Position numbers and translations under genes: made by a program | Shown here: in pieces, positions 45,077-52,001 of the stretch | Layout: every line of letters begins with the position of its first letter | How positions within the stretch are numbered: position 1 is the stretch's first letter | The notes under the pieces: model-generated | What the model was told of the DNA's origin: nothing | The model's input: only the letters and a program-made list of their open reading frames with translations | The model's database searches: none | Source of the DNA: CADCTB01 sp964479465 | Lineage (GTDB): Bacteria > Actinomycetota > Acidimicrobiia > Acidimicrobiales > AC-14 | Assembly: GCA_964479465.1 (NCBI GenBank) | Contig: CAYZMG010000002.1 | Coordinates: forward strand, 91,508-155,507 | Length of the DNA: 64,000 nt | Reading direction: 5' to 3'

Positions 45077-45445
45077 TCAGGCGAGCTGGAGCGGAGGTGC
45101 CCTCAGGGCGATGGTGTGACGGCGGGCCCGTAGCGGTTGTGAATCGTGGCCCCCTGCCGGGGTCCGCCGGCGCAGCAGCGCCGGGAGGCCGACGATCATA
45201 GCCAGGACGGCGCCCACGATGGACGCCCGCAGAGGCGCGGCCTGGCCGGCGGCACGGACGTCATCGGCGATCCTGGCCGGCAGGACGGCGGTGCCCGGCG
45301 TCTGGGAGAGGACCCCGACGACCGCGGGCCGCGTTTCGGGCCCCGCAGCGTGGCGGGGACCGGCCAGGTGGGCGGTGGTGGCGGCGAGGAGGCAGACGCC
45401 CCACAACGCGAGGGTCCACGGTCGGAGGGTGCGCGACCGGGCCAC
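45077..45445 (-). CDS. Small membrane protein upstream of secDF
   Basis: A 122-residue protein with a first hydrophobic segment (TLALWGVCLLAATTAHLAG), a hydrophilic middle and a second one (SIVGAVLAMIVGLPALL), followed by a basic tail. I recognise no family. GC-rich third positions and tight spacing (22 bases after the previous gene, 65 before secDF) support a real gene. The start GTG at 45445 is the first available. Confidence 0.6.
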   Translation of the reverse strand: MARSRTLRPWTLALWGVCLLAATTAHLAGPRHAAGPETRPAVVGVLSQTPGTAVLPARIADDVRAAGQAAPLRASIVGAVLAMIVGLPALLRRRTPAGGHDSQPLRARRHTIALRAPPLQLA

Positions 45446-45467
45446 CGCACCAGGATACTGGGCGGAC

Positions 45468-45647
45468 CTACCCCTTGGTGCTCCGCCTGCTGGCGATCAG
45501 CCCGACGACGCCGGCGAGGATCAGCAGCACCGGCCACGTCCAGCGGCCGGCGACGCCGGCGCTGTCGCCGAGCAGGACGGCGATGGCGAAGCCGGCGAAG
45601 ACCACGCCGGCCATCAGGGAGAGAACGTCGAGGTCATGCGAAGGCAC
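45468..45647 (-). CDS. 59-residue two-helix membrane protein
   Basis: The GTG at 45647 is preceded by GGAGGTG at ideal spacing and opens a 59-codon frame encoding two membrane helices (LMAGVVFAGFAIAVLLG and WPVLLILAGVVGLIA) separated by a short polar loop, with a basic C-terminus. It overlaps the end of the PspC/LiaF-like gene by 14 bases, so translation is coupled. The pattern is common in small proteins beside PspC genes, but I cannot name a family. Confidence 0.7.
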   Translation of the reverse strand: MPSHDLDVLSLMAGVVFAGFAIAVLLGDSAGVAGRWTWPVLLILAGVVGLIASRRSTKG

Positions 45648-46860
45648 GGCGCACCTCCACCAGGCCGACGCCGGCCTTGGCTCGTAGGATCAGCGTGCCG
45701 GCGCCCTCGCCGCCGGCGTCGGTGAGCTCGCGTCCGATGTCGAACCCTTCGTACTCCTGTCCGAGGAGCAGGAGCTGGCCGGCGCCGATGTGGGCGTCGA
45801 GCTCGAGGGCTACTTCGTCGGGCACGATGATGTCGACGTGGCCGGCGGCCACCGACGTCACGACGGTCACCGTCCGGCCTCCGAAGTCGATGTCGCTGAG
45901 GTCGATGACGAGCTCGCCGGCACCGAGGCGGTAGGGCGTGCGGATCTCCTCGACGGTGAGCGGCCGGTAGCCGATCTCGCCCATGCCGCCGCGGATGGGG
46001 ACGTCGATCAGCGATACGCCGGCAAGGGCGACGGACAGGACCAGGCCGACCGGGATGAGCCACCGGGCCCGGCCGCGCCAGGCGCCGACGACGAGGGCGC
46101 CGGCGGTGAGCAGGAGGGCGAGGGCCAGGCCGGTCGTCAATGAGACGCCGAACAGGGTGGCGGCGCCGGCGAGCACGGCCAGCAGGCTGAAGGTCACCGC
46201 GACCAGGGCTGAGCGGGGCTTGGGCGCCTTGGGAGCCGGCCCTGGCGTGGCCGGCGGAGCCGGCGGAGCCGCCCCTGAGGGCGACTCCGCGCTGGCGTCG
46301 CTGGTGGGGTCAGGGTCGGCTAGGGGGAAGTCCCCCGTGCGGTCGGCGTCGGTGACCTCCGGCGGGGCGGGCGGGGCCGGCGGGAAGGGCGGTGCCGGGG
46401 GGTAGGGGTGGTCGGGTGGAGGCGGGGGGCCGGCGGCCGCGTCGTCCTTGTGGCGGGACCACAGGAACAGGCCGCCCATGCCGACGAGGACGAGGCCGAG
46501 GGGGATGCCGTCGCTACTGCCCATGAGGTTGTCGAGCAGGAGGAGCACGCCGGCGCCGGCGAGCACGGCGGCGGCAAGCTTCTGATTGCGCTCGCCGCCG
46601 AAGCGTTTCAAGGCGTTGCCGCCGGCGTCGTCGGGGATCATCAGCCAGCCGACGAGGTAGAGCAGGACGCCCGAGCCGCCGGCGAGGGTCAGCACCACGA
46701 AGGCGATGCGGAACACGACGGGGTCGATACCGAAGTAGCGGCCGAGGCCGCCGGACAAGCCGCCGAGGACCTTGTCGTCGGTCGAGCGGGTCAGGCGGCT
46801 GCCGGGCCGGCGGTACGGGGGGTTGTCGGTCGGTGGGTTGGTGTCGGTCATGGTGTTCAT
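45634..46860 (-). CDS. PspC-domain protein with LiaF-like C-terminus
   Basis: A 408-residue membrane protein. A PspC domain is at about 25-80 (KVLGGLSGGLGRYFGIDP, then a helix and GWLMIPDD). Further helices, a Pro-rich cytoplasmic linker (about 145-215) and more helices follow, and a C-terminal beta-rich domain (GELVIDLSDIDFGGRTV, VDIIVPDEVAL) resembles LiaF/DUF4097-type cell-wall-stress regulators. In LiaFSR systems LiaF restrains the kinase; the kinase here is divergently encoded 132 bases away. Confidence 0.85.
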   Translation of the reverse strand: MNTMTDTNPPTDNPPYRRPGSRLTRSTDDKVLGGLSGGLGRYFGIDPVVFRIAFVVLTLAGGSGVLLYLVGWLMIPDDAGGNALKRFGGERNQKLAAAVLAGAGVLLLLDNLMGSSDGIPLGLVLVGMGGLFLWSRHKDDAAAGPPPPPDHPYPPAPPFPPAPPAPPEVTDADRTGDFPLADPDPTSDASAESPSGAAPPAPPATPGPAPKAPKPRSALVAVTFSLLAVLAGAATLFGVSLTTGLALALLLTAGALVVGAWRGRARWLIPVGLVLSVALAGVSLIDVPIRGGMGEIGYRPLTVEEIRTPYRLGAGELVIDLSDIDFGGRTVTVVTSVAAGHVDIIVPDEVALELDAHIGAGQLLLLGQEYEGFDIGRELTDAGGEGAGTLILRAKAGVGLVEVRRAFA

Positions 46861-46898
46861 GTGCTGATCGTGCGCCTACTGCCCAGCTTGATCCATCC

Positions 46899-46928
46899 GG
46901 GACGTCCCTGGTCGATCCCGTAGGGGAT
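46899..46928. promoter_or_regulatory. Two palindromes in the divergent PspC promoter region
   Basis: GGGACGTCCC at 46899-46908 is a perfect 10-bp palindrome, and ATCCC-GTA-GGGGAT at 46915-46928 is a second near-perfect one. Both lie between the divergent PspC-LiaF gene and the PspC kinase gene, so they are candidate sites for the linked LuxR-type regulator. Confidence 0.4.
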
Positions 46929-46992
46929 ACGGAGGCGCGGTCGGGATCCTGCCCCGTGGTCGCGGCTACCTCCCCATGGGATCATCGACTCG

Positions 46993-48226
46993 GTGAGTAC
47001 CGAGACCACGACGTCGCTCCGGCGCCTCCGGCGCAGCCGCACCGACCGCATCCTCGGCGGTGTGTGCGGTGGGNNNNNNNNNNGCCCGGGCGACCGGTCT
47101 CGACCCTCTCGTGGTGCGCGTCGCGGTGGTCGCCCTGACCGTGGCGGGCGGTACCGGTGCCCTCCTGTACGTCCTGGCCTGGCTGATGCTCCCCGAGGAC
47201 GGCAACGACCACTCTCTGGCCCACGGCGCGGTCGTCGACCGGGGCACGAACCTCGGCGAGGTCCTGGCCGTCGGCTCCATCGTCCTGGGCGTCATCCTGC
47301 GGGTCCGGGGCACGGGCATCTGGTTCAGCGACGCCTTCGTCTGGCCCCTTCTCCTCGCCGGCGTGGGGCTGGCCGTGATCTGGCGCCAGGCCGGCGACGA
47401 CGACCGGGCGTCGCTGCTGCGTGTCGGCGACCGGCTGCGGCGCACGGACATGACCCCGGACCTCCGCACTCGCCGGGGTTCGCTGGCCCGCATCGCCCTC
47501 GGCGTGTTCCTGGTCGTCAGCGGTGTGGGTGCCTTCCTGGCCGCCAGTGACGCCTTCTCCGCCGTCCGCCAGGGCGTACTGGCCAGCGCGGCCATCGTCG
47601 GCGGGCTGGCGCTCATCACGGGGCCGTTCTGGGTCCGCATGGGCCGCGACCTGGCCATCGAGCGCCGCCAGCGCATCCGCTCCGAGGAGCGGGCCGACAT
47701 GGCCGCCCACCTGCACGACTCCGTGCTTCAGACCCTCGCACTCATCCAACGCAACGCGGATGACCCGCGAGCGGTGGTGACGATGGCCCGCCGCCAGGAG
47801 CGGGAGCTGCGAGGGTGGCTGTTCGAGAACGAGGTCGACCAACCGGGCGCCGAGACCCTGGCCGCGGCGCTGTCCCGGGCCGGCGCCGAGGTGGAGGGGT
47901 TGCACGGGGTGACCGTCGATGTCGTGGCGGTGGGCGACCGGCCCCTCGACGACCGGCTCCGGGCCCTGGTGGCCGCAGCGCGGGAGGCCATGGTGAACGC
48001 AGCCAAGTGGTCGGGCGACCAGAACGTGTCGGTGTACGCCGAGGTGCGCGACGGCGAGGCGTCGGTGTTCGTGCGCGACTGGGGTGCTGGCTTCGACCTC
48101 GACGCGGTGGCGCCCGACCGCCACGGCGTCCGGGAGTCGATCATCGAGCGCATGGCCCGCCACGGCGGGAAAGCGGCGGTGCGCACGTCGCCCGGCGAGG
48201 GGACGGAAGTGGAGCTGCGGATATGA
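46993..48226 (+). CDS. PspC-domain sensor histidine kinase (NarL family), interrupted by assembly gap
   Basis: The N-terminus reads RRSRTDRILGGVCGG up to the gap and resumes as ARATGLDPLVVRVAVVALT, together a PspC domain that seems to lack just one residue (expected Leu). The frame differs across the Ns, so the true gap length is probably three bases rather than ten. Several helices follow, then a HisKA_3 phosphoacceptor region (MAAHLHDSVLQTLALIQ) and an HATPase with NAAKWSG and DWGAGFDLD. Such kinases sense envelope stress. The stop overlaps the response-regulator start as ATGA. Confidence 0.85.
47074..47083. other. Scaffold gap 2 (10 N)
   Basis: Ten Ns inside the PspC domain of the kinase gene. 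No overlap between the contig ends is visible. The protein frame before and after differs by one, so the gap size is only nominal; a three-base gap would restore the reading frame and the PspC consensus. Confidence 0.9.
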
Positions 48227-48861
48227 CGAAGCCCCGAGTGTTCCTCGTCGATGACCACGAGCTGTTCCGCTCCGGCGTGCGGGCCGAGCTGGGCGACGCC
48301 GTCGATGTGGTGGGCGAGGCCTCGGAGGTCGACGCCGCGGTCGAGATGATCCTCGAGCGCCGGCCCGACGTGGTGCTGCTCGACGTCCACATGCCCGACG
48401 GCGGGGGCCGGGCGGTGGTCCAGCGGGTGATCCCCCAGGCGCCGGAGGTGCGGTTCCTGGCCCTGTCGGTGTCCGACGCCGCCGAGGACGTGATCGGGGT
48501 GATCCGGGCCGGCGCCCGGGGTTATGTGACCAAGACCATCTCCGGCCCCGAACTGGCCGACGCCATCCAGCGGGTGGCCGACGGAGACGTGGTGTTCTCT
48601 CGCCGCCTCGCCGGCTTCGTGCTCGACGCCTTCGCCGCCAGCCCCGGCCCCTCCGCCGACCCGGACCTCGACCAGCTCACCGCCCGCGAGCAGGAGGTTT
48701 TACGCCTGATCGCTCGGGGCTACCCGTACAAGGCCATCGCCAAGGAGTTGACGATCTCGGCCCGGACCGTGGAGACGCATGTGTCCTCCGTCCTGCACAA
48801 GCTCCAGCTCTCCAACCGCCACGACCTCACCCGGTGGGCCAACGAACGCCGGATCGTCTAA
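48223..48861 (+). CDS. NarL/LuxR-family response regulator
   Basis: A 212-residue response regulator. The receiver has FLVDDHELFRSGV, phosphoacceptor Asp in VVLLDVHMPD and the conserved Lys in YVTKTISG. The C-terminal LuxR-type HTH is LTAREQEVLRLIARG through SARTVETHVSSVLHKL. Cognate to the overlapping PspC kinase and probably autoregulated from the shared divergent promoter region. Confidence 0.95.
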   Translation: MTKPRVFLVDDHELFRSGVRAELGDAVDVVGEASEVDAAVEMILERRPDVVLLDVHMPDGGGRAVVQRVIPQAPEVRFLALSVSDAAEDVIGVIRAGARGYVTKTISGPELADAIQRVADGDVVFSRRLAGFVLDAFAASPGPSADPDLDQLTAREQEVLRLIARGYPYKAIAKELTISARTVETHVSSVLHKLQLSNRHDLTRWANERRIV

Positions 48862-48907
48862 CCCGTCGCCGTGGGCGCCGGGGTGTGCGATGCTTGTCCG
48901 TCGCATG

Positions 48908-48984
48908 GTGGCCGTAGCTCAGTTGGTTAGAGCGCCAGGTTGTGGCCCTGGAGGTCGGGGGTTCAAGTCCCCTCGGTCACCCCA
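48908..48984 (+). tRNA. tRNA-His (anticodon GTG)
   Basis: Complete cloverleaf: acceptor GTGGCCG/CGGTCAC, D arm GCTC/GAGC, anticodon stem CCAGG/CCTGG with loop TTGTGGC, T arm GGGGG-TTCAAGT-CCCC. The base before the acceptor is G, as needed for the extra 5' G of tRNA-His, and the 73rd base is C. The 3' CCA is encoded. Confidence 0.97.
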
Positions 48985-49017
48985 AGGGTTCAGCCAGCGG
49001 CAAGAACGTTCACGCAA

Positions 49018-49094
49018 GCGCCTCTAGCTCAATCTGGCAGAGCAGCAGACTCTTAATCTGCGGGTTCAGGGTTCGAGTCCCTGGGGGCGCACCA
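49018..49094 (+). tRNA. tRNA-Lys (anticodon CTT)
   Basis: Complete cloverleaf: acceptor GCGCCTC/GGGGCGC, D arm GCTC/GAGC, anticodon stem GCAGA/TCTGC with loop CTCTTAA, T arm CAGGG-TTCGAGT-CCCTG. Anticodon CTT. Encodes the discriminator A and CCA. It lies 33 bases after tRNA-His and is followed by an intrinsic terminator. Confidence 0.97.
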
Positions 49095-50501
49095 CCAACG
49101 AATGCGTGAAGACCCAGGTCGGCGACCTGGGTCTTCTTCGACCGTGGAGGTCACCTTGCGGGCCCGGCGAGCGGTCCGGAAAACACGGAGCGCGAATCGG
49201 GGAGTGAGGAGCGCTTCGGGTCGGCGGACCATGGCGACGACTTCGTTGAACCGCAACGACACGGCGTTGTCGTGTTGTGCGGCCACAGTGATGCGGTCCA
49301 TGTACCGGTTGACGAGGTCGGTGCCCGGGGGCTTGGGTCCGGTGGTGTCGGCATAGGCGAAATCGCTACCCACGGCGGTGGACCAGGCGACGTTGACGAT
49401 GCGGCTCGCGGCCTTGAAGTACCGGCGGGCGAACGCGCGGTTGATGCTGCTGGCATGGTCCAGCGCGTCGGCGAGGGCTGTTGCTTGCAGCGTTGCTGAC
49501 GTCATCCCCTGGCCGTAGATCGGGTTGAAGGACCCGAGCGAGTCACCGAGCAGCACCCAGCCGAGCGGGAAGCGCTTCATGCGCTCGACGTGCCGTCGTT
49601 GGCTCGCGGGGAACCGGTGGGTTGCGGGCTCGCCGAGCGGTTCGGAGTTGACGATGACGTCGGCGATGACGGGAGCGGGGAAGCTCTTTGCGTAGGTGAG
49701 GCGCCGGTCGAGCTCGGTGGGGGCGACCTCGCCGTGGACGCCGCCGAACAGCACGAGCCAGCGGTCTGCTTCGATCGGCAGCGCCATGGCGAGCCGCTTG
49801 GCTGACGGCTGGTCGATGACGGCGGCGATCTTCCAGTCGCGGTGGGGCAGCTCGCCGCGGCTGAACACCTGGGTGACGTATCGGGTGTCGATTTCGACGC
49901 GGGACACCTTCGGTGGGGCGTAGCCGAGGTTCTCGAGCCAGGTGAGCGTTCTCGCCTGACGCCCGGTGGCATCGACCACGAGGTCACACGAGACGTCAGG
50001 TTCGCCGTCGAGTTGGACGGCGACCACGCGGTCCCCAGACCGGTCGAGCCGCAACCCCTCGGCTGCGGTACCCGCCCGAATCGTCACGTTGGGCACCGCG
50101 CCGACTCGGCGGCGGACGGTCCACTCGAGGAACGGCCTGGACATCGAAGGGCCCCGCAGGGACGACGGTGGTCGGCAGGCGACGCCACCGCCCTGGTACC
50201 AGTAGAGATCGGCGCTCAGGTCGACCTCGACGGCGCCACCTGCGTACAGCTCGTCGATGATCCCGGCGAACCAGCCCTCGAGGCGCCTGGCACCGGCGGC
50301 GAGCAGGAGGTGCGGGTGCTGGCCCTGAGGCACCTGCTTGCGCCAGGTGGGCGCGTCGGGCAGCTCGTCACGGTCGATGACGACGACGCGGTCGAAGCGC
50401 GCCGCGAGCACGCGAGCCGCGCACAGCCCGGCCATGCTCGCGCCGAGCACTACCGCGGTCTCGCCGGCTCGCGCCGGCGCAGTGCGATGTGTCCTGGTCA
50501 T
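49053..50501 (-). CDS. FAD-dependent oxidoreductase (monooxygenase-like), 3' end over tRNA-Lys
   Basis: A flavoprotein with VVLGASMAGLCAARVLAARF as FAD-binding motif, a central VVDATGRQARTL segment and GDSLGSFNPIYGQGM as the second FAD motif, as in geranylgeranyl-reductase/monooxygenase-like proteins. The frame does not stop until 49053, inside the tRNA-Lys anticodon loop, so its last residues (CAPRDSNPEPAD) are antisense tRNA. The family-like part ends near TARRARK, about 30 residues earlier. The ATG at 50501 follows a GGAG/GGGAG region. It lies 22 bases after the berberine-bridge-type oxidase gene and is probably co-transcribed with it. Confidence 0.85.
   Translation of the reverse strand: MTRTHRTAPARAGETAVVLGASMAGLCAARVLAARFDRVVVIDRDELPDAPTWRKQVPQGQHPHLLLAAGARRLEGWFAGIIDELYAGGAVEVDLSADLYWYQGGGVACRPPSSLRGPSMSRPFLEWTVRRRVGAVPNVTIRAGTAAEGLRLDRSGDRVVAVQLDGEPDVSCDLVVDATGRQARTLTWLENLGYAPPKVSRVEIDTRYVTQVFSRGELPHRDWKIAAVIDQPSAKRLAMALPIEADRWLVLFGGVHGEVAPTELDRRLTYAKSFPAPVIADVIVNSEPLGEPATHRFPASQRRHVERMKRFPLGWVLLGDSLGSFNPIYGQGMTSATLQATALADALDHASSINRAFARRYFKAASRIVNVAWSTAVGSDFAYADTTGPKPPGTDLVNRYMDRITVAAQHDNAVSLRFNEVVAMVRRPEALLTPRFALRVFRTARRARKVTSTVEEDPGRRPGSSRIRWWCAPRDSNPEPAD
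49108..49136 (+). terminator. Intrinsic terminator after the tRNA pair
   Basis: A 13-base arm at 49108-49120 pairs perfectly with 49124-49136 around a GGC loop, followed by TTCTTCG. It ends the tRNA-His/tRNA-Lys transcript. It also falls inside the 3' part of the open frame of the leftward oxidoreductase gene. Confidence 0.8.
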
Positions 50502-50523
50502 CTGCTTCTCCCTTCACTCCTTG

Positions 50524-51936
50524 CTACGGGCGACGGGCGGCTGCGTCGAACAGCCCGCCCGGGTCATAGGCGCGGCGGATCCCTGCGAGGCGCTCCTCGT
50601 TGCGTCCGAGTGCCGTGGCCTCGAGGTCGACGGCGTCGCCCAGCCCTGCAAAGTTGAGGTACACGCCCCCGTTCGCGAACGGGGCGACGCGGTCCCAGGT
50701 CGAGCGGACCCAGTCGACGGCCCCCTTGTCAGATGCTGCGTCGCCCCAGGACCCGTCGATGCTCACGTTGATCCGCGCCGAGCGGTGCGGGTATGCGGTG
50801 TCGTTCTCGCCAACGCGCGCGATGGCGCCGCCGAGGGTGCGGATGAAGATCACCGACTGCGGTGTGGGTCGCGAGGCGTCGCACGCGACGAGGGTGTCGA
50901 TGAGGTCGTCGGACAGCTCGTCGACCATGTGCGACTTCCAGTGATAGCGCCGGCCGTCCGGGAACAGCTCGTCGACGGCGCTCTGGGACTCGACGTAGGA
51001 GGAGGTACCGCTCATGTCAGCGAGCGGCGCCCCCAGGTGCTGGAGGGGCCCGAGAACCGGCGCCGCGTCCCTGGCCGGCCCGATGAAGGTGCCCGCCACG
51101 AGTACCACCGGTGCGCCGTGCAGCGACTCGGGCACGTCAGGGAGCGGGGGAATGCTCCAGAGAGCGAGCTCGGGTGTCACGGTGTCCGGTGCAGCGAGGG
51201 CGACGTCTCGCCATGCGCGGAGCACATGGGCAGCGTCCTCGTACGGGTAGAGCACGAGCGCGCCCGCGACCTCGGGACCGATGGGATGGAGGCTGAACTC
51301 GAAGGACGTCACGACGCCGAGCCCGCGCCCCCCACCGCGCGCCGCCCAGAACAGGTCAGCGTGCTCGTCGCGGCTCGCGGTGCGCACCATGCCGTCGGCG
51401 GTGACCAACTCGATGGAGCGCAGGTTGTCGCAGCTCAAGCCGTGGGTGCGCATCATCACGCCGAGGCCCCCGCCGAGGGTGAGGCCCGCGACGCCTGTTG
51501 CCGAGACCTCGCCGCCGGTCGTGGCCAGGCCGTGGACCTGGGTCGCGCGATCGACGTCGCTCCAGGTGGCGCCCGCCTGGACGAACGCCGTGTGGCGGGT
51601 GGCGTCGACCTGCACGGCCGACATGGCCGAGAGGTCGATGACGAGCCCGTCGTCGCACACTCCGCTGCCAGCGACCTGGTGGCCGCCACCTCTGACACTG
51701 ACCACCGGCCGGTGGTGGCGCGCGATGCGCACCGCCTCGATCACGTCGGGAACATCGGTACAGCGGGCGATGACCGCCGGATGTCTGTCGATCACGCCAT
51801 TCCACACCCGCCGTGCGAGGTCGTAGTCGGGGTCGCCCCTGCCGATCACTTCACCGCGCAACGATGCGCGCAGCTCGGCCACAAGCGCGTGCTCGGCGTC
51901 AGGGGACAGGGTCCGACCTGCGTCGATCTGGGTCAT
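50524..51936 (-). CDS. FAD-linked oxidase, berberine-bridge-enzyme type
   Basis: A 470-residue oxidase. The PCMH-type FAD domain shows VVSVRGGGHQVAGSGVCDDG, in which the His is the usual covalent flavin ligand, and GLTLGGGLGVMMRTHGLSCDN. The C-terminal BBE motif is YLNFAGLGD. Bacterial relatives oxidise sugars, amino alcohols or antibiotic intermediates. I chose ATG at 51936, where the family sequence begins. It is divergent from a SARP gene and is the obvious candidate for its control. Confidence 0.92.
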   Translation of the reverse strand: MTQIDAGRTLSPDAEHALVAELRASLRGEVIGRGDPDYDLARRVWNGVIDRHPAVIARCTDVPDVIEAVRIARHHRPVVSVRGGGHQVAGSGVCDDGLVIDLSAMSAVQVDATRHTAFVQAGATWSDVDRATQVHGLATTGGEVSATGVAGLTLGGGLGVMMRTHGLSCDNLRSIELVTADGMVRTASRDEHADLFWAARGGGRGLGVVTSFEFSLHPIGPEVAGALVLYPYEDAAHVLRAWRDVALAAPDTVTPELALWSIPPLPDVPESLHGAPVVLVAGTFIGPARDAAPVLGPLQHLGAPLADMSGTSSYVESQSAVDELFPDGRRYHWKSHMVDELSDDLIDTLVACDASRPTPQSVIFIRTLGGAIARVGENDTAYPHRSARINVSIDGSWGDAASDKGAVDWVRSTWDRVAPFANGGVYLNFAGLGDAVDLEATALGRNEERLAGIRRAYDPGGLFDAAARRP

Positions 51937-51959
51937 GGAGTGAGCATGCGGCGCACCCC

Positions 51960-51977
51960 TTGCACGACGCTTGCACG
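51960..51977. promoter_or_regulatory. SARP-type direct heptamer repeats
   Basis: TTGCACG occurs at 51960-51966 and again at 51971-51977, an 11-bp period with a 4-bp spacer, and a weaker third copy (GTCGACG) follows. SARP activators bind exactly such repeats upstream of their target promoters. The site is in the 65-base region between the divergent oxidase gene and SARP gene. Confidence 0.65.
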
Positions 51978-52001
51978 CGTCGTCGACGCGAAACTGGTGG
52001 A

